Notes: generated by a model from the sequence alone, not told the origin. 64,000 nt of DNA from an uncultured Flavobacteriaceae bacterium (GCA_913065125.1 CAJYAG010000002.1:558001-622000); one strand, 5' to 3'. Positions 32,064 to 42,373 are shown, counted from the first letter of the stretch. Made by a program: numbers and translations.

Positions 32064-33614
32064 ATGAAAAAAATCCTACAGATCTTTGTGTTGTTTCTAA
32101 TGGCTTCAACTGCTGTAACTGCACAAAGTAAAGATCCTGTTGTTCAAAACATTATTAATGAAGCAAACAACAACTCACAATTAGAGCGCTTAGGACACGA
32201 ACTATTAGACGTAATCGGACCAAGATTAGTTGGTACGCCACAAATGAAACAAGCCAACGACTGGGCTGTTGCCAAATACAAATCTTGGGGAATTTCTGCA
32301 AGAAATGAAAAATGGGGAGAATGGCGCGGATGGGAACGCGGAATTACCCATGTAGATATGACCTATCCAAGAGTTCAAAGTTTAAAAGCAACACAATTAG
32401 CATGGAATCCAAGTACTTCTAACAAAGGAGTTTCTGGAGAAGTGGTAATTATTCCTACAATTTCTGACAAAGCAGCGTTTCAACGTTGGTTAAAAACAAT
32501 AAAAGGAAAAATTGTGTTGATTTCTATGAAACAACCAACAGGAAGACCAGATTATAACTGGGAAGAGTTTGCAACGAAAGAATCATTTGAAAAAATGAAA
32601 AAAGACCGTAATGATGCTGCAAAAGCTTGGGCTGATAATATTAGAAATACAGGATTTAATTCTAGAACAATCATCGCTGAATTAGAAAAAGCTGGTGCAG
32701 CAGGTTTGGTTGCTTCTAACTGGTCTAGAGGATTTGGTGTAAACAAAATTTTTAGCGCAAGAACTAAAAAAATTCCAACAATTGATATGGAATTAGAAGA
32801 TTACGGAATGTTATACAGATTGGCAGAATATGGTAGCAAACCAAGAATAGATATTGTTGCAAAATCTAAAGAATTAGGAAAAGTAGATAATTTTAACACC
32901 ATTGCAGAAATTAAAGGATCTGAATTCCCAAATGAATATGTTATTCTTTCAGCACATTTCGATTCTTGGGATGGTGGAACTGGAGCAACAGACAACGGTA
33001 CAGGAACTTTAGTAATGATGGAAGCAATGCGTATTTTAAAGAAAATGTATCCAAATCCAAAGAGAACAATTTTAGTTGGTCATTGGGGAAGTGAAGAGCA
33101 AGGTTTAAACGGTTCTAGAGCTTTTGTAGAAGATCATCCAGAAATTGTTAAAAATATTCAAGCTTTATTTAATCAAGATAATGGAACTGGTCGTGTTGTA
33201 AACATTTCAGGTTCTGGATTTGTACACGCTTACGATTATGTTGGAAGATGGTTAGCTGCTGTACCAAGAGATATTACAAAGCACATCGAAACAAATTTCC
33301 CAGGAACACCAAGTAGCGGAGGAACAGACCATGCATCTTTCTTAGCAGCAGGAGCGCCAGGATTTAATTTAAGTGCTTTAAACTGGTCTTACTGGAACTA
33401 TACTTGGCACACAAATAGAGACACGTATGATAAAGTTGTTTTTGACGATGTTAGAAATAATGCAATCTTAACGGCTATTTTAACATATATGGCAAGTGAA
33501 GATCCTAACAGAACTTCTAGAGAGAAAATTGTAATGCCAATCAATCCAAGAACTGGAAAAGCTAGAACTTGGCCAACTCCACGTTCTCCTCAAAGAAAAG
33601 GAGGTTTAGATTAA
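32064..33614 (+). CDS. Secreted M28 family metallopeptidase with PA-type insert
   Basis: A 516-residue protein with a signal peptide (about 1-20, ending TAVTAQ). A protease-associated region (about 120-250) precedes the zinc peptidase core. Motifs are AHFDSWDGGTGATDNGTG (from about 296) and GHWGSEEQGLNGS, supplying the two-zinc ligands and catalytic glutamate. It is expected to be an exported aminopeptidase. A stable terminator hairpin follows at 33637-33670. Confidence 0.92.
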   Translation: MKKILQIFVLFLMASTAVTAQSKDPVVQNIINEANNNSQLERLGHELLDVIGPRLVGTPQMKQANDWAVAKYKSWGISARNEKWGEWRGWERGITHVDMTYPRVQSLKATQLAWNPSTSNKGVSGEVVIIPTISDKAAFQRWLKTIKGKIVLISMKQPTGRPDYNWEEFATKESFEKMKKDRNDAAKAWADNIRNTGFNSRTIIAELEKAGAAGLVASNWSRGFGVNKIFSARTKKIPTIDMELEDYGMLYRLAEYGSKPRIDIVAKSKELGKVDNFNTIAEIKGSEFPNEYVILSAHFDSWDGGTGATDNGTGTLVMMEAMRILKKMYPNPKRTILVGHWGSEEQGLNGSRAFVEDHPEIVKNIQALFNQDNGTGRVVNISGSGFVHAYDYVGRWLAAVPRDITKHIETNFPGTPSSGGTDHASFLAAGAPGFNLSALNWSYWNYTWHTNRDTYDKVVFDDVRNNAILTAILTYMASEDPNRTSREKIVMPINPRTGKARTWPTPRSPQRKGGLD

Positions 33615-33636
33615 TTAGCATTTAAACATAGTTTAT

Positions 33637-33670
33637 AAAAATAACCTCATCAAATTGATGAGGTTATTTT
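33637..33670. terminator. Bidirectional intrinsic terminator
   Basis: The inverted repeat AATAACCTCATC / GATGAGGTTATT is flanked by A- and T-rich tracts on both sides. It separates the M28 peptidase gene from the convergent DUF2200 gene, so it can serve both. Confidence 0.85.
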
Positions 33671-33695
33671 ATTTAGAATTTTTAAGTTTATTTAT

Positions 33696-34061
33696 TTAAG
33701 TAGTTCTCAATATTTTTTCCATTTTACGACCTTTTGCTAATTCATCTACCAACTTATCTAAATAACGAACTTGTTGTGTTAGAGTGTTTTTAATTTCTTC
33801 AACGCGATATCCACAGATTACACCTTTAATAAGTTGTGCATTTTTGTGTAATGTAGCTTCTTTAAAAAAGATTTCAAAAGTTGCTTTGTTTTCGATGAGC
33901 TCTGTAAGTTTTTTTTCATCAAAACCAGTTAGCCACTCAATTACTTGATGCAACTCTTCTTTTGTTCTTCCTTTTTTCTCAACCTTTGTTAGATAATGTG
34001 GATATACAGAACCAAATAACATTTTTGCAATACGCTCATCGTGGTGACTTGTATCGTTCAT
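33696..34061 (-). CDS. DUF2200 family protein
   Basis: A 121-residue protein matching DUF2200: HDERIAKMLFGSVYPHYLTK, GRTKEELHQVIEWLTG and LIKGVICGYRVEEI. The family is widespread with no proven function. It is encoded 11 bp downstream of the M28 lipoprotein gene. Confidence 0.88.
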   Translation of the reverse strand: MNDTSHHDERIAKMLFGSVYPHYLTKVEKKGRTKEELHQVIEWLTGFDEKKLTELIENKATFEIFFKEATLHKNAQLIKGVICGYRVEEIKNTLTQQVRYLDKLVDELAKGRKMEKILRTT

Positions 34062-34072
34062 TTTGCGTTACT

Positions 34073-35785
34073 TTATTTACTCAATTCTTGAGTGATACTT
34101 GCTGCTTTTTCTTTTATAATAGATTGCACTTTTTCTATTTCTGATTGAATTATTGAAACATCAGAAACCATATCGGTAGTTGTTGCTGCAGCTTTTACAT
34201 ACCAATCTTCCCAAGCGGCAATTATTTCTATTTGAGTCTTTGTTTCATCTCCTTTTTCAATTGCTAATTTGCCTTGTTTTAGTTCTTCATTTAAACGAGC
34301 AATTGCAGCGTTTTCAATATTTTTCAAAACTTTTTTTGCAGTGTTTACATCGGCATTTAATAATTCAAAAGCAGAAACTAAGGCTGCAGTTCCAACATTT
34401 TTCAAAGTTGTTTTAGAAACTTTATCAATTCTGTCATTATCTGTATGATAAAATTGATCTGTAAAATGCCAAAATAACACACTTGGAATGTTTCCTCTTA
34501 AAAATGGAACGTGATCACTTCCTCCTTCGTACGGATTTGTATTTACAATCCAGTTTGCACGTTTTCCTTGCGCTTTAAATTTTTCAATGACAAAATCATT
34601 TAAATAATGAGGTTTCATTTGGTCTAGCTTCATTTTTCTTCCGCCCCATTCTGAGTGTTTGTCATTTCCACGTGTCCAAATTGCACTTGGATCTGGCATT
34701 TTTTCGATTAAGAAAGTTCCGCCTGTTTTCTCAGTGTCTTCTCCAACCATGTCTAGCGAAATTCCCCAAACAATATCTTTTGCTCTGATGCTATCTTCTT
34801 TTACATATCTTCCTGTAGAAACAATTTCATCTCCCCATAAAAAGGTTAATGTTCTCTTCGGATTTATTTTCCCTTCTTTTACTAACTTAGCAGTAACTGA
34901 AGCCATTTCTAAAGCAGCTCCAACTCCAGAAGCATTATCGTTTGCGCCAGGCTCTTGAATATGTGCGCTAAAAACCAACCGTTTTTTAGGTTGCTCACCT
35001 CCTTTAATATCAGCAACAATGGTTAATTCTTTTGATTTGTAAATCTTTGTTTGAACCTTAACGTTTAAAGAAACTTTTCCTTTTGATAAAGCGGTTTTTA
35101 AACGTTCTTTTGCAGCGTAAGACATGGCAATTCCCCAAGATTTATGAACTGAATCTAAAGGAACAGAACGAAATTGAATGGATGTGGTGTTTTTTTTTGG
35201 TTGTAAATATTCAGGATTACTATAGGTCATTACGCCAACTGCTCCTCCATCAAGAACAGTTTTAAAAATTCTTCCCGGACTTGTTTCTGCAAAAACAATT
35301 TTCCCTTTAACATTGGTGGTTTTTAATTTTTTTACATCTTTAATATAAATTACTTCTGCAGTTACACCTTCTTTTGGAGTACTGTAAGAATTTAAAGCAA
35401 TCATATTTCTATTGGTTGTATGTGCTAATAATGGTGCTTTTTCTCCATTAATTGTTACGGTTGCATCCACAGATTCCCACGTTGGTCTTTTTAGTGGTCT
35501 GGTTTCAATTCTGTATGTCAGCACATCTTTATCTGTGGCATTTTCTTCTAAAACATAGCCATCTTTTTCTAGTTGTTCAGCAATTCTATACACGCTTTTA
35601 TTAAAACCTGTATTCCCAACAACACGCCAAAATTTTTCTACGAAAGAAACAGTTTCAAACGCTAAGTCTCCAGTCATTTCTTGGTTGATAACATCAGCAT
35701 ATTCTGATGGTTTTAATTCATTATTTTGTTGACAAGCAACAAATAAACTCACACAAAAAGCGAGGATAAAAGATTTTTTTAACAT
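34073..35785 (-). CDS. M28 family aminopeptidase lipoprotein
   Basis: A 570-residue protein with a lipoprotein signal (FILAFCVSLFVACQQ). The zinc peptidase core starts near residue 275 (FSAHIQEPGANDNASGVG) and continues with FLWGDEIVSTGRY, SLDMVGED and GGSDHVPFLRG. The glutamate position reads GDE rather than the usual EE, which may alter activity or be a subfamily trait. It is expected on the cell surface or in the periplasm. Confidence 0.9.
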   Translation of the reverse strand: MLKKSFILAFCVSLFVACQQNNELKPSEYADVINQEMTGDLAFETVSFVEKFWRVVGNTGFNKSVYRIAEQLEKDGYVLEENATDKDVLTYRIETRPLKRPTWESVDATVTINGEKAPLLAHTTNRNMIALNSYSTPKEGVTAEVIYIKDVKKLKTTNVKGKIVFAETSPGRIFKTVLDGGAVGVMTYSNPEYLQPKKNTTSIQFRSVPLDSVHKSWGIAMSYAAKERLKTALSKGKVSLNVKVQTKIYKSKELTIVADIKGGEQPKKRLVFSAHIQEPGANDNASGVGAALEMASVTAKLVKEGKINPKRTLTFLWGDEIVSTGRYVKEDSIRAKDIVWGISLDMVGEDTEKTGGTFLIEKMPDPSAIWTRGNDKHSEWGGRKMKLDQMKPHYLNDFVIEKFKAQGKRANWIVNTNPYEGGSDHVPFLRGNIPSVLFWHFTDQFYHTDNDRIDKVSKTTLKNVGTAALVSAFELLNADVNTAKKVLKNIENAAIARLNEELKQGKLAIEKGDETKTQIEIIAAWEDWYVKAAATTTDMVSDVSIIQSEIEKVQSIIKEKAASITQELSK

Positions 35786-35821
35786 GATTGGTTGTTTTAG
35801 GATTGTAATATTACAATTTTT

Positions 35822-36394
35822 CTATGAAATTATTTTTGAAATGGTTTCTTTTAACGTTGGTAAAACTTCTTTTTCAAACCACGGATTTTTAGTCAGCCAA
35901 AACCGATTTCTAGGCGATGGATGTGGTAATACAAAATAGCTAGGTAAATATGCTGGATAAAACTCAACCGTTTCTGTTAGTGTTCTTTTTGCTTTGCCTT
36001 TTAAGTAATAATGCTGCGCATACATTCCGATTAAAAGAACTAATTCAACATTTGACATATTATCAAATAATTGTTTGTGCCACAACGGAGCACATTCTTT
36101 ACGTGGCGGTTTATCGCCAGAAGTTCCTTTTCCGGGATAACAAAATCCCATTGGTATAATGGCAAACTTTTCTACATCGTAAAAATCTTCATCAGAAACA
36201 TTGAGCCATTTTCGTAATTGTTTTCCGCTTGCATCGTCCCACGGAATGCCAGATTTGTGGACTTTAATTCCGGGTGCTTGCCCGATAATAACAATTTTAG
36301 AATTTTGATGCGCAAAAACCACAGGATTTGCGCCCAACTCTAAATGAGGTTCGCAAAGTGTGCATTGTTTTATTTCTGAGAGGAGGTTTTGCAT
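35822..36394 (-). CDS. Uracil-DNA glycosylase family protein
   Basis: A 190-residue protein with uracil-glycosylase superfamily motifs: VIIGQAPGIKVHKSGIPWDD near residue 35, then a central beta strand LVLLIGMYAQHYYL and the C-terminal HPSPRNRFW loop. Cysteines C12, C15 and others recall family 4 enzymes, though not all four iron-sulphur ligands are clear. Probable role is base-excision repair. Confidence 0.85.
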   Translation of the reverse strand: MQNLLSEIKQCTLCEPHLELGANPVVFAHQNSKIVIIGQAPGIKVHKSGIPWDDASGKQLRKWLNVSDEDFYDVEKFAIIPMGFCYPGKGTSGDKPPRKECAPLWHKQLFDNMSNVELVLLIGMYAQHYYLKGKAKRTLTETVEFYPAYLPSYFVLPHPSPRNRFWLTKNPWFEKEVLPTLKETISKIIS

Positions 36395-36408
36395 CTTATA
36401 AAGATAAA

Positions 36409-36670
36409 GATTTCTCGGCTACACTTCTTTTCGCTCGAAATGACACCGTTCTGTCATTCCGAAAAGAGGAACGATTGAGGAATCTCATAATAAAAAATAT
36501 AACTATAAAAAAGGTAGATTTCTCAATCGCTTAAAAGCTCATCTCGAAATGACATTTTAGTTCTAATATTATTTTAGTACATCAATCCAAGTAAGTATAA
36601 AGTGTTACTGTAAAAAAGAATAATTAGTTAAGAGATTTCTCGACTACACTTCGTTTCGCTCGAAATGACA
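36409..36670. repeat. REP-like intergenic repeats
   Basis: Three related elements of about 37 bp lie at 36409-36446, 36515-36554 and 36634-36670. Each combines AGATTTCTC with TCGAAATGACA, with TACACTTC and TTTCGCTCG in the two full copies. This kind of dispersed element is common between flavobacterial genes. The 312-bp stretch between the glycosylase and rsmI genes holds nothing else I can see. Confidence 0.8.
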
Positions 36671-36706
36671 TTATTACATTTTAAAATTAGCAAATTGTTA
36701 CATTAA

Positions 36707-37378
36707 TCATTTCTTCCCTTCAACCACAATCACAATTTCTCCTTTTGGTGGTTTGTTAGTATAATGTGCCAACACTTCGGTTGCAGTTCCTCTGATGGTT
36801 TCTTCAAATAGTTTGGTGAGTTCTCTAGAAACAGAAACTTGTCTGTCTGCTCCAAAATACTCCACAAAACTTCCTAATGTTTTTATCAATTTATGTGGCG
36901 ATTCATAAAAAATCATCGTTCTGTTTTCTTCGGCTAAAAGTTGCAAACGCGTTTGTCTCCCTTTTTTTATCGGTAAAAATCCTTCGAAAACAAACTTATC
37001 ATTTGGCAAACCAGAATTTACCAATGCCGGAACAAAAGCGGTTGCGCCAGGCAAACAATCCACTTCAATATTATGTTCTACACACGCTCTTGTCAACAAA
37101 AACCCGGGATCAGAAATTGCCGGAGTTCCCGCATCAGAAATCAATGCACAAGTTTCTCCGTTTCTAATTCTGTTCAAAACACCTTCAATAGATTTGTGTT
37201 CGTTGTGCATATGATGACTGTGCATTTGCGTGCCAATCTCAAAATGCTTTAACAATTTTCCGCTTGTACGCGTGTCTTCAGCTAAAATAAAATCCACTTC
37301 TTTTAAAACTCTAATTGCTCTAAAAGTCATGTCTTCTAAATTGCCAATTGGCGTTGGAACTAAGTATAATTTACTCAT
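36707..37378 (-). CDS. rsmI: 16S rRNA 2'-O-ribose C1402 methyltransferase RsmI
   Basis: A 223-residue tetrapyrrole-methylase-fold enzyme with the RsmI words YLVPTPIGNLEDMTFRAI, AEDTRTSGKLL, ISDAGTPAISDPG and ATAFVPALVNSGLP. It methylates the ribose at C1402 of 16S rRNA. The length is typical. Confidence 0.95.
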   Translation of the reverse strand: MSKLYLVPTPIGNLEDMTFRAIRVLKEVDFILAEDTRTSGKLLKHFEIGTQMHSHHMHNEHKSIEGVLNRIRNGETCALISDAGTPAISDPGFLLTRACVEHNIEVDCLPGATAFVPALVNSGLPNDKFVFEGFLPIKKGRQTRLQLLAEENRTMIFYESPHKLIKTLGSFVEYFGADRQVSVSRELTKLFEETIRGTATEVLAHYTNKPPKGEIVIVVEGKK

Positions 37379-37419
37379 AATTGATTTTTCAGTTGCTTAT
37401 CTGTTCTCGATATAAATTT

Positions 37420-37535
37420 TTCATTCTTCAAAATTCACTCGAACTGACAGTTTGTTCTTGCATTTAATTGTTCACGTGTTGTCACTTCGAGTGAAATTCT
37501 TTTTTCAAGAATTTTGTATCGAGAAGTTTTTTATA
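37420..37535. repeat. REP-like element between rsmI and a cupin gene
   Basis: TTCACTCGAA...TTCGAGTGAA forms a wide inverted repeat (near 37433 and 37487), followed by TTTTTCAAGAATTTTGTATCGA. It is related to the elements at 36409-36670. Confidence 0.6.
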
Positions 37536-37542
37536 GGAATTT

Positions 37543-37902
37543 TTAAATGGATTCATAAGTTTCTACAGTGATATCTGCAATTATATCTCCAGTATGCTTG
37601 GTGCTTAACGGTTCAAATAATAAAACATGAACTTCTTCTTTTGCAATTGGTTTGTGTGCTTCTCCTTTCGGAACAATATAAAATTCGCCTTCGTTTAGCG
37701 TTACTGTTTTATCTCGTAATTCAATATCTAAAGAACCTTTAATCACCATAAATAATTCATCTTCATCGTCGTGTTTATGAAACACAAATTCGCCTTTTAA
37801 TTTTGCTAATAAGATTTGTTGATTGTTTAATTCGCCAATTTTTTTTGGCGACCAGTGATCAGAAAATAAGTTGAATTTCTCTTGAATATTAATTACGCTC
37901 AT
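37543..37902 (-). CDS. Cupin domain protein
   Basis: A 119-residue single-cupin protein. FHKHDDEDELFMVIKGSLDIEL carries the first cupin motif with HxH and a glutamate, and FYIVPKGEAHKP the second. It probably binds a metal ion; the reaction is unknown. It is transcribed away from aspS. Confidence 0.88.
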   Translation of the reverse strand: MSVINIQEKFNLFSDHWSPKKIGELNNQQILLAKLKGEFVFHKHDDEDELFMVIKGSLDIELRDKTVTLNEGEFYIVPKGEAHKPIAKEEVHVLLFEPLSTKHTGDIIADITVETYESI

Positions 37903-37974
37903 AAGTACAAACTTACAAAGATTTTCACGGATTATTCTCGAAACATAAAAAGTAGTTATTCTGCTTAAATTGTT

Positions 37975-37982
37975 TAATTTTG
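37975..37982 (+). promoter_or_regulatory. Probable promoter -7 box for aspS (TAnnTTTG)
   Basis: TAATTTTG fits the Bacteroidota -7 consensus TAnnTTTG and lies 79 bp upstream of the aspS start. No convincing -33 box was seen. The inferred leader would contain the hairpin at 37988-38009. Confidence 0.45.
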
Positions 37983-37987
37983 CAGGA

Positions 37988-38009
37988 TTAGATCCCGAAA
38001 TAAATTCGG
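37988..38009. repeat. REP-like hairpin in the aspS leader
   Basis: ATCCCGAA / TTCGGGAT forms a short perfect stem, followed by ATGACAG, the usual layout of flavobacterial intergenic repeats. A second small hairpin TCTCGC / GCGAGA follows near 38028-38042. Confidence 0.65.
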
Positions 38010-38060
38010 GATGACAGTTTTAGGAAATCTCGCTCTGCGAGAAGTAATTTTTCAAGAAAA

Positions 38061-39815
38061 ATGTATAGAAGTCATTCTTGTGGTGAGTTAAGAGCATCGC
38101 ACATCAATACAGAAGTAACCTTGGCGGGTTGGGTACAAAAATCGCGTGATAAAGGATTTATGATTTGGGTAGATGTACGTGACAGATACGGAATTACACA
38201 GTTAATTTTTGATGAAGATCGTACGCCAAAAGCAATTATTGAGCAAGCAAAAACGCTTGGAAGAGAATTTGTAATTCAAGTTACAGGAACTGTTATTGAG
38301 AGAAGTTCTAAGAATCCTAAAATGAAAACTGGTGCTATTGAAGTGTTGGTTTCTAAGTTAGAAATCTTGAACGAATCGAAACTTCCGCCTTTTACAATTG
38401 AAGATGAAACCGATGGTGGAGAAGATATTAGAATGAAATATCGGTATTTAGATATTCGTAGAAATCCGGTTAAAGACAGTTTAATTTTCCGTCATAAAGT
38501 ATCGATGGAAGTTCGTAAATATTTGTCTGATCAAGAATTCATAGAAGTTGAAACTCCGTATTTAATCAAATCTACACCAGAAGGAGCAAGAGATTTTGTA
38601 GTTCCATCGAGAATGAACGAGGGTCAGTTTTACGCATTGCCACAATCTCCACAAACATTCAAACAACTATTAATGGTTGGCGGAATGGACAAATATTTTC
38701 AGATTGTAAAATGTTTTAGAGACGAAGATTTACGTGCAGACAGACAACCAGAATTTACACAAATTGACTGTGAAATGGCATTTGTTGAGCAAGAAGATAT
38801 CTTAACTATTTTTGAAGGATTGACACGTCATTTATTAAAAGAAATCAACGGAGTTGAAGTGGATAAATTTCCAAGAATGTTGTACGATGATGCGATGCGT
38901 TTGTACGGAAATGATAAACCAGACATCCGTTTTGGAATGGAGTTTGGCGAACTGAATGAGGTTACACAACACAAAGAATTCAAAGTATTTAACGATGCAG
39001 AACTGGTTGTTGGAATCGCAGTTCCAGGAGGAAATTCTTACACAAGAAAAGAAATAGATAAATTAATTGACTGGGTTCGTAGACCACAAGTTGGCGCTTT
39101 GGGAATGATTTATTGTCGAGTTAATGAAGACGGAACATACAAATCTTCTGTAGATAAATTTTACGATCAAGAAGATTTGGCAAAATGGGCAGAAAAAACG
39201 GGAGCAAAACCTGGTGATTTAATCTGTATTTTATCAGGAGAAACCAATAAAGTGAGAGCACAATTATCTGCTTTACGAATGGAATTAGCAACACGTTTAG
39301 GATTGAGAGATCCAAAAGTATTTGCGCCGCTTTGGGTAATCGATTTTCCATTGTTAGAATTGGATGAAGAAACAGGACATTATCATGCAATGCATCATCC
39401 GTTTACATCACCAAAACCTGGGCAACTAGAATTGTTAGATTCTGATCCTGGAGCTGTAAAAGCAAACGCATACGATTTGGTGTTGAATGGAAACGAAATC
39501 GGTGGAGGTTCCATCAGAATTCACGATAAACAAATGCAAGCAACAATGTTAAAACACCTTGGTTTTTCTGAAGAAGATGCCAAAGCACAATTTGGTTTCT
39601 TAATGGACGCATTTGAATATGGCGCGCCACCACACGGAGGTTTGGCTTTTGGTTTGGATAGATTGGTTGCTATTTTAGGCGGACAAGAAACAATACGTGA
39701 TTTTATTGCATTTCCAAAAAATAATTCAGGTAGAGATGTCATGATTGACGCACCAGCGTTTATAGATGATGATCAATTAAAAGAATTAAATATCAAATTA
39801 GATATTCAATCATAA
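38061..39815 (+). CDS. aspS: Aspartyl-tRNA synthetase
   Basis: A 584-residue class II synthetase with an N-terminal OB-fold anticodon-binding domain (about 1-110), motif 2 [18 protein letters not shown], a bacterial-type GAD insert (about 290-400) and motif 3 GLAFGLDRL near the C-terminus. It charges tRNA-Asp. Length is standard for bacteria, and a strong terminator follows. Confidence 0.97.
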   Translation: MYRSHSCGELRASHINTEVTLAGWVQKSRDKGFMIWVDVRDRYGITQLIFDEDRTPKAIIEQAKTLGREFVIQVTGTVIERSSKNPKMKTGAIEVLVSKLEILNESKLPPFTIEDETDGGEDIRMKYRYLDIRRNPVKDSLIFRHKVSMEVRKYLSDQEFIEVETPYLIKSTPEGARDFVVPSRMNEGQFYALPQSPQTFKQLLMVGGMDKYFQIVKCFRDEDLRADRQPEFTQIDCEMAFVEQEDILTIFEGLTRHLLKEINGVEVDKFPRMLYDDAMRLYGNDKPDIRFGMEFGELNEVTQHKEFKVFNDAELVVGIAVPGGNSYTRKEIDKLIDWVRRPQVGALGMIYCRVNEDGTYKSSVDKFYDQEDLAKWAEKTGAKPGDLICILSGETNKVRAQLSALRMELATRLGLRDPKVFAPLWVIDFPLLELDEETGHYHAMHHPFTSPKPGQLELLDSDPGAVKANAYDLVLNGNEIGGGSIRIHDKQMQATMLKHLGFSEEDAKAQFGFLMDAFEYGAPPHGGLAFGLDRLVAILGGQETIRDFIAFPKNNSGRDVMIDAPAFIDDDQLKELNIKLDIQS

Positions 39816-39820
39816 ATTTT

Positions 39821-39845
39821 AATCCCGCAATTGCGGGATTTTTTA
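39821..39845 (+). terminator. Intrinsic terminator of aspS
   Basis: AATCCCGC / GCGGGATT forms a tight stem with a short AATT loop followed by TTTTT, 6 bp after the aspS stop. Confidence 0.9.
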
Positions 39846-39859
39846 GTACATTTAATAGT

Positions 39860-40570
39860 ATGAAAAACCTACTTATTTTATTTGTATTATTCTTTTCAAT
39901 ACAATCTTTTGGTCAAGAAATCACAGGAAACCAATTGCTAGAAAAAGCAATTCAATACCACGATCCAAGCGGAAATTGGAACACTTTTAAAGGAACACTG
40001 TTTGTAACAATGGAAACGCCAAACAGCCCCAAAAGAGAAAGTGAAATACATATTGACTTGCCTAATCAAATCTTTTCCGTAAAAGCAAAAAGTGGTAAAA
40101 ATACTTCTGAATATATTTTAGAAAAAGAGAATATTCAAATTGTTTTTAACGGAGAAAAAAATCCAGCAGAAGAAATTTTAAAGAAAAACAGATTGAGTGA
40201 AGATCGTGCAAAAATGTATCAAAATTATTATACGTATTTGTATGGTTTGCCAATGAAATTAAAAGACGAAGGAACAATAATTCATCAAAAAGTAATAAAG
40301 AAAACCTTTAAAGGCAACCAATATTTGGTTTTAAAAGTTACTTATAAAAAGGAAGTTGGAAAAGATACGTGGTATTTTTATTTCAATCCAAAAACCTTTG
40401 CGATGGAAGTATATCAATTTTTTCATGACGAGTCAAAAAACGACGGAGAATATATTTTGTTAACCAACGAAGAAATAATTAACGGAGTAAAAATGCCAAA
40501 AAACAGAGCTTGGTTTACAAACAAAGAAGAAAAACATTTAGGAACGGATATTTTGAAATCATCTAATTAA
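39860..40570 (+). CDS. Secreted DUF6503-like protein
   Basis: A 236-residue protein with a signal peptide (MKNLLILFVLFFSIQSFGQ). The mature part reads AIQYHDPSGNWNTFKGTL, then beta strands and a FYFNPKTFAMEVYQF segment, as in a family of flavobacterial exported proteins (DUF6503) that may bind lipid like LolA. Its stop overlaps the ATG of the ClC gene. Confidence 0.8.
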   Translation: MKNLLILFVLFFSIQSFGQEITGNQLLEKAIQYHDPSGNWNTFKGTLFVTMETPNSPKRESEIHIDLPNQIFSVKAKSGKNTSEYILEKENIQIVFNGEKNPAEEILKKNRLSEDRAKMYQNYYTYLYGLPMKLKDEGTIIHQKVIKKTFKGNQYLVLKVTYKKEVGKDTWYFYFNPKTFAMEVYQFFHDESKNDGEYILLTNEEIINGVKMPKNRAWFTNKEEKHLGTDILKSSN

Positions 40571-42360
40571 TGCCAACAGCAAAAGCCATATTTACTAAAA
40601 TTCATATTTGGAGATACAAACACATTTCTGAACGTCAGTTTGTGTATTTATTAAGCATTCTTGTTGGTTTTTTATCTGGTGTTGCTGCAGTTGTCTTAAA
40701 GAATTTAACACACTTTTTTCAGCACTTGTTAGAAGGAAATTTAGTGCAATATTATCATCATGCTTTTTATTTTGTTTTTCCAATTATCGGATTGGCTTTG
40801 GTTTATTTAATAATAAAATATGTGATTAGACATAAAGTAAGCCACGGAATTCCTTCTACGCTATATTCAATTTCGAAACGAAAAGGAATCATGAAACGCT
40901 ATCAAATGATTGGTTCTATAGTAACAGCGCCAATTACTATTGGTTTTGGTGGTTCTGTTGGTTTAGAAGGTCCAACTGTAGCAACTGGCTCTGCAATTAG
41001 TTCTAACGTAGCACGTTTTTTTCATTTAAATCAAACCACAAGAACATTATTAATTGGTTGTGCTGCTGCCGGAGCATTGTCATCGATTTTTAAAGCGCCA
41101 ATTGCAGCGATTATTTTTGCGATTGAAGTCTTTAGTTTAGATTTAACAATTGCTTCGATGTTGCCATTATTATTAGCATCTTTATCTGCCATAATTACGT
41201 CGTATTTTTTCTTTGGTTCTGATGTTTTATTGCCGTTTAAGATTGAAGACGCATTTAGTATTAAAGATGTTCCTTTTTATATTATTTTAGGAGTTGTTGC
41301 AGGCGTAACATCAATTTATTTTACAGAAGTTTACGACCGAGTTCAAAAGTTTTTCGACCGATTTAGATCTCCTGTAAAACGCTTGTTAATTGGCGGAATT
41401 GGATTAGGAATCTTGGTGTATTTTATTCCGCCTTTATACGGAGAAGGATTTGATACGATTAATAGTTTAATTGCCGGAAACCCAGAATCTTCATTACAGA
41501 ACAATTTTTTAAATTTAGACCTTAGCAATGTTTGGGTAGTTATTGCATTATTAGCAGGATTGGTTTTCTTTAAAATTATAGCAAGTGCTTTAACATTTGG
41601 CGCTGGTGGTGTTGGTGGTATTTTTGCCCCAACGTTATTTATGGGAAGTATTATGGGAAACTGTATTGCTAAAATTATTAACAATATTGGGTTGTTTAAC
41701 AATCCTGTTTCTGAAAGTAATTTTACATTGGTTGGTATGGCCGGACTTATGGCTGGAGTTTTACACGCACCATTAACTGCAATATTTTTAATCGCAGAAG
41801 TAACCGGAGGATATGAATTGTTTATTCCATTAATGCTAACAGCTGCCATTTCGTATTCTATTACAAAATACGCACATCCACATTCTGTTTATGCAATGGA
41901 ATTAGGTAGAAAAGGCGAATTAATTACGCATGATAAAGATCATGCAGTATTAACACTTATGGATATGGGCAAGGTGATAGAAAACAACTTTGTAAGCATA
42001 AATCCTGATATGAATTTAGGGGAAATTGTTCGTGAAGCAGTTGTAAAATCGAATCGAAATATTTTCCCTGTGGTTGGTAAAAAACACGGAGAATTATTAG
42101 GTATTATTTTGTTAGACGACATTCGTTCTATCATGTTTGATCAAACCTTATACAATAAAATGTTGGCAAAAGAAATCATGCAAAAACCACCAGCAATTAT
42201 TGAAATAGAAGAAGATAAAATGACCACAATTATGAAAAAATTTAAAGAAAGTGGCGCGTGGAATTTACCTGTAATAAAAGAAGGAAAATATTATGGTTTT
42301 ATATCAAAATCAAAATTACTAACAGTTTATAGAAATAAACTGATTGAAGTAACAAGTTAA
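40570..42360 (+). CDS. ClC-type chloride channel/antiporter with CBS domains
   Basis: A 596-residue protein with about 10-12 membrane helices and ClC selectivity motifs: SHGIPST near 95, GSVGLEGPT near 130 (with the gating glutamate) and GAGGVGGIFAPT near 350. Two CBS domains (about 455-590) close the C-terminus and may bind nucleotides. It transports chloride, alone or with protons. The start codon overlaps the upstream stop, so the two genes are coupled. Confidence 0.95.
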   Translation: MPTAKAIFTKIHIWRYKHISERQFVYLLSILVGFLSGVAAVVLKNLTHFFQHLLEGNLVQYYHHAFYFVFPIIGLALVYLIIKYVIRHKVSHGIPSTLYSISKRKGIMKRYQMIGSIVTAPITIGFGGSVGLEGPTVATGSAISSNVARFFHLNQTTRTLLIGCAAAGALSSIFKAPIAAIIFAIEVFSLDLTIASMLPLLLASLSAIITSYFFFGSDVLLPFKIEDAFSIKDVPFYIILGVVAGVTSIYFTEVYDRVQKFFDRFRSPVKRLLIGGIGLGILVYFIPPLYGEGFDTINSLIAGNPESSLQNNFLNLDLSNVWVVIALLAGLVFFKIIASALTFGAGGVGGIFAPTLFMGSIMGNCIAKIINNIGLFNNPVSESNFTLVGMAGLMAGVLHAPLTAIFLIAEVTGGYELFIPLMLTAAISYSITKYAHPHSVYAMELGRKGELITHDKDHAVLTLMDMGKVIENNFVSINPDMNLGEIVREAVVKSNRNIFPVVGKKHGELLGIILLDDIRSIMFDQTLYNKMLAKEIMQKPPAIIEIEEDKMTTIMKKFKESGAWNLPVIKEGKYYGFISKSKLLTVYRNKLIEVTS

Positions 42361-42373
42361 TTTGGGCTTTTTG

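Noticed and set aside
36409..36670. attC-like sites in the chromosomal half
   Set aside because: These elements are short, lack AAC/GTT borders and are the usual dispersed intergenic repeats of flavobacteria.
41343..41849. 168-residue minus-strand frame inside the ClC gene
   Set aside because: Antisense shadow of a conserved membrane protein gene, without features of its own.
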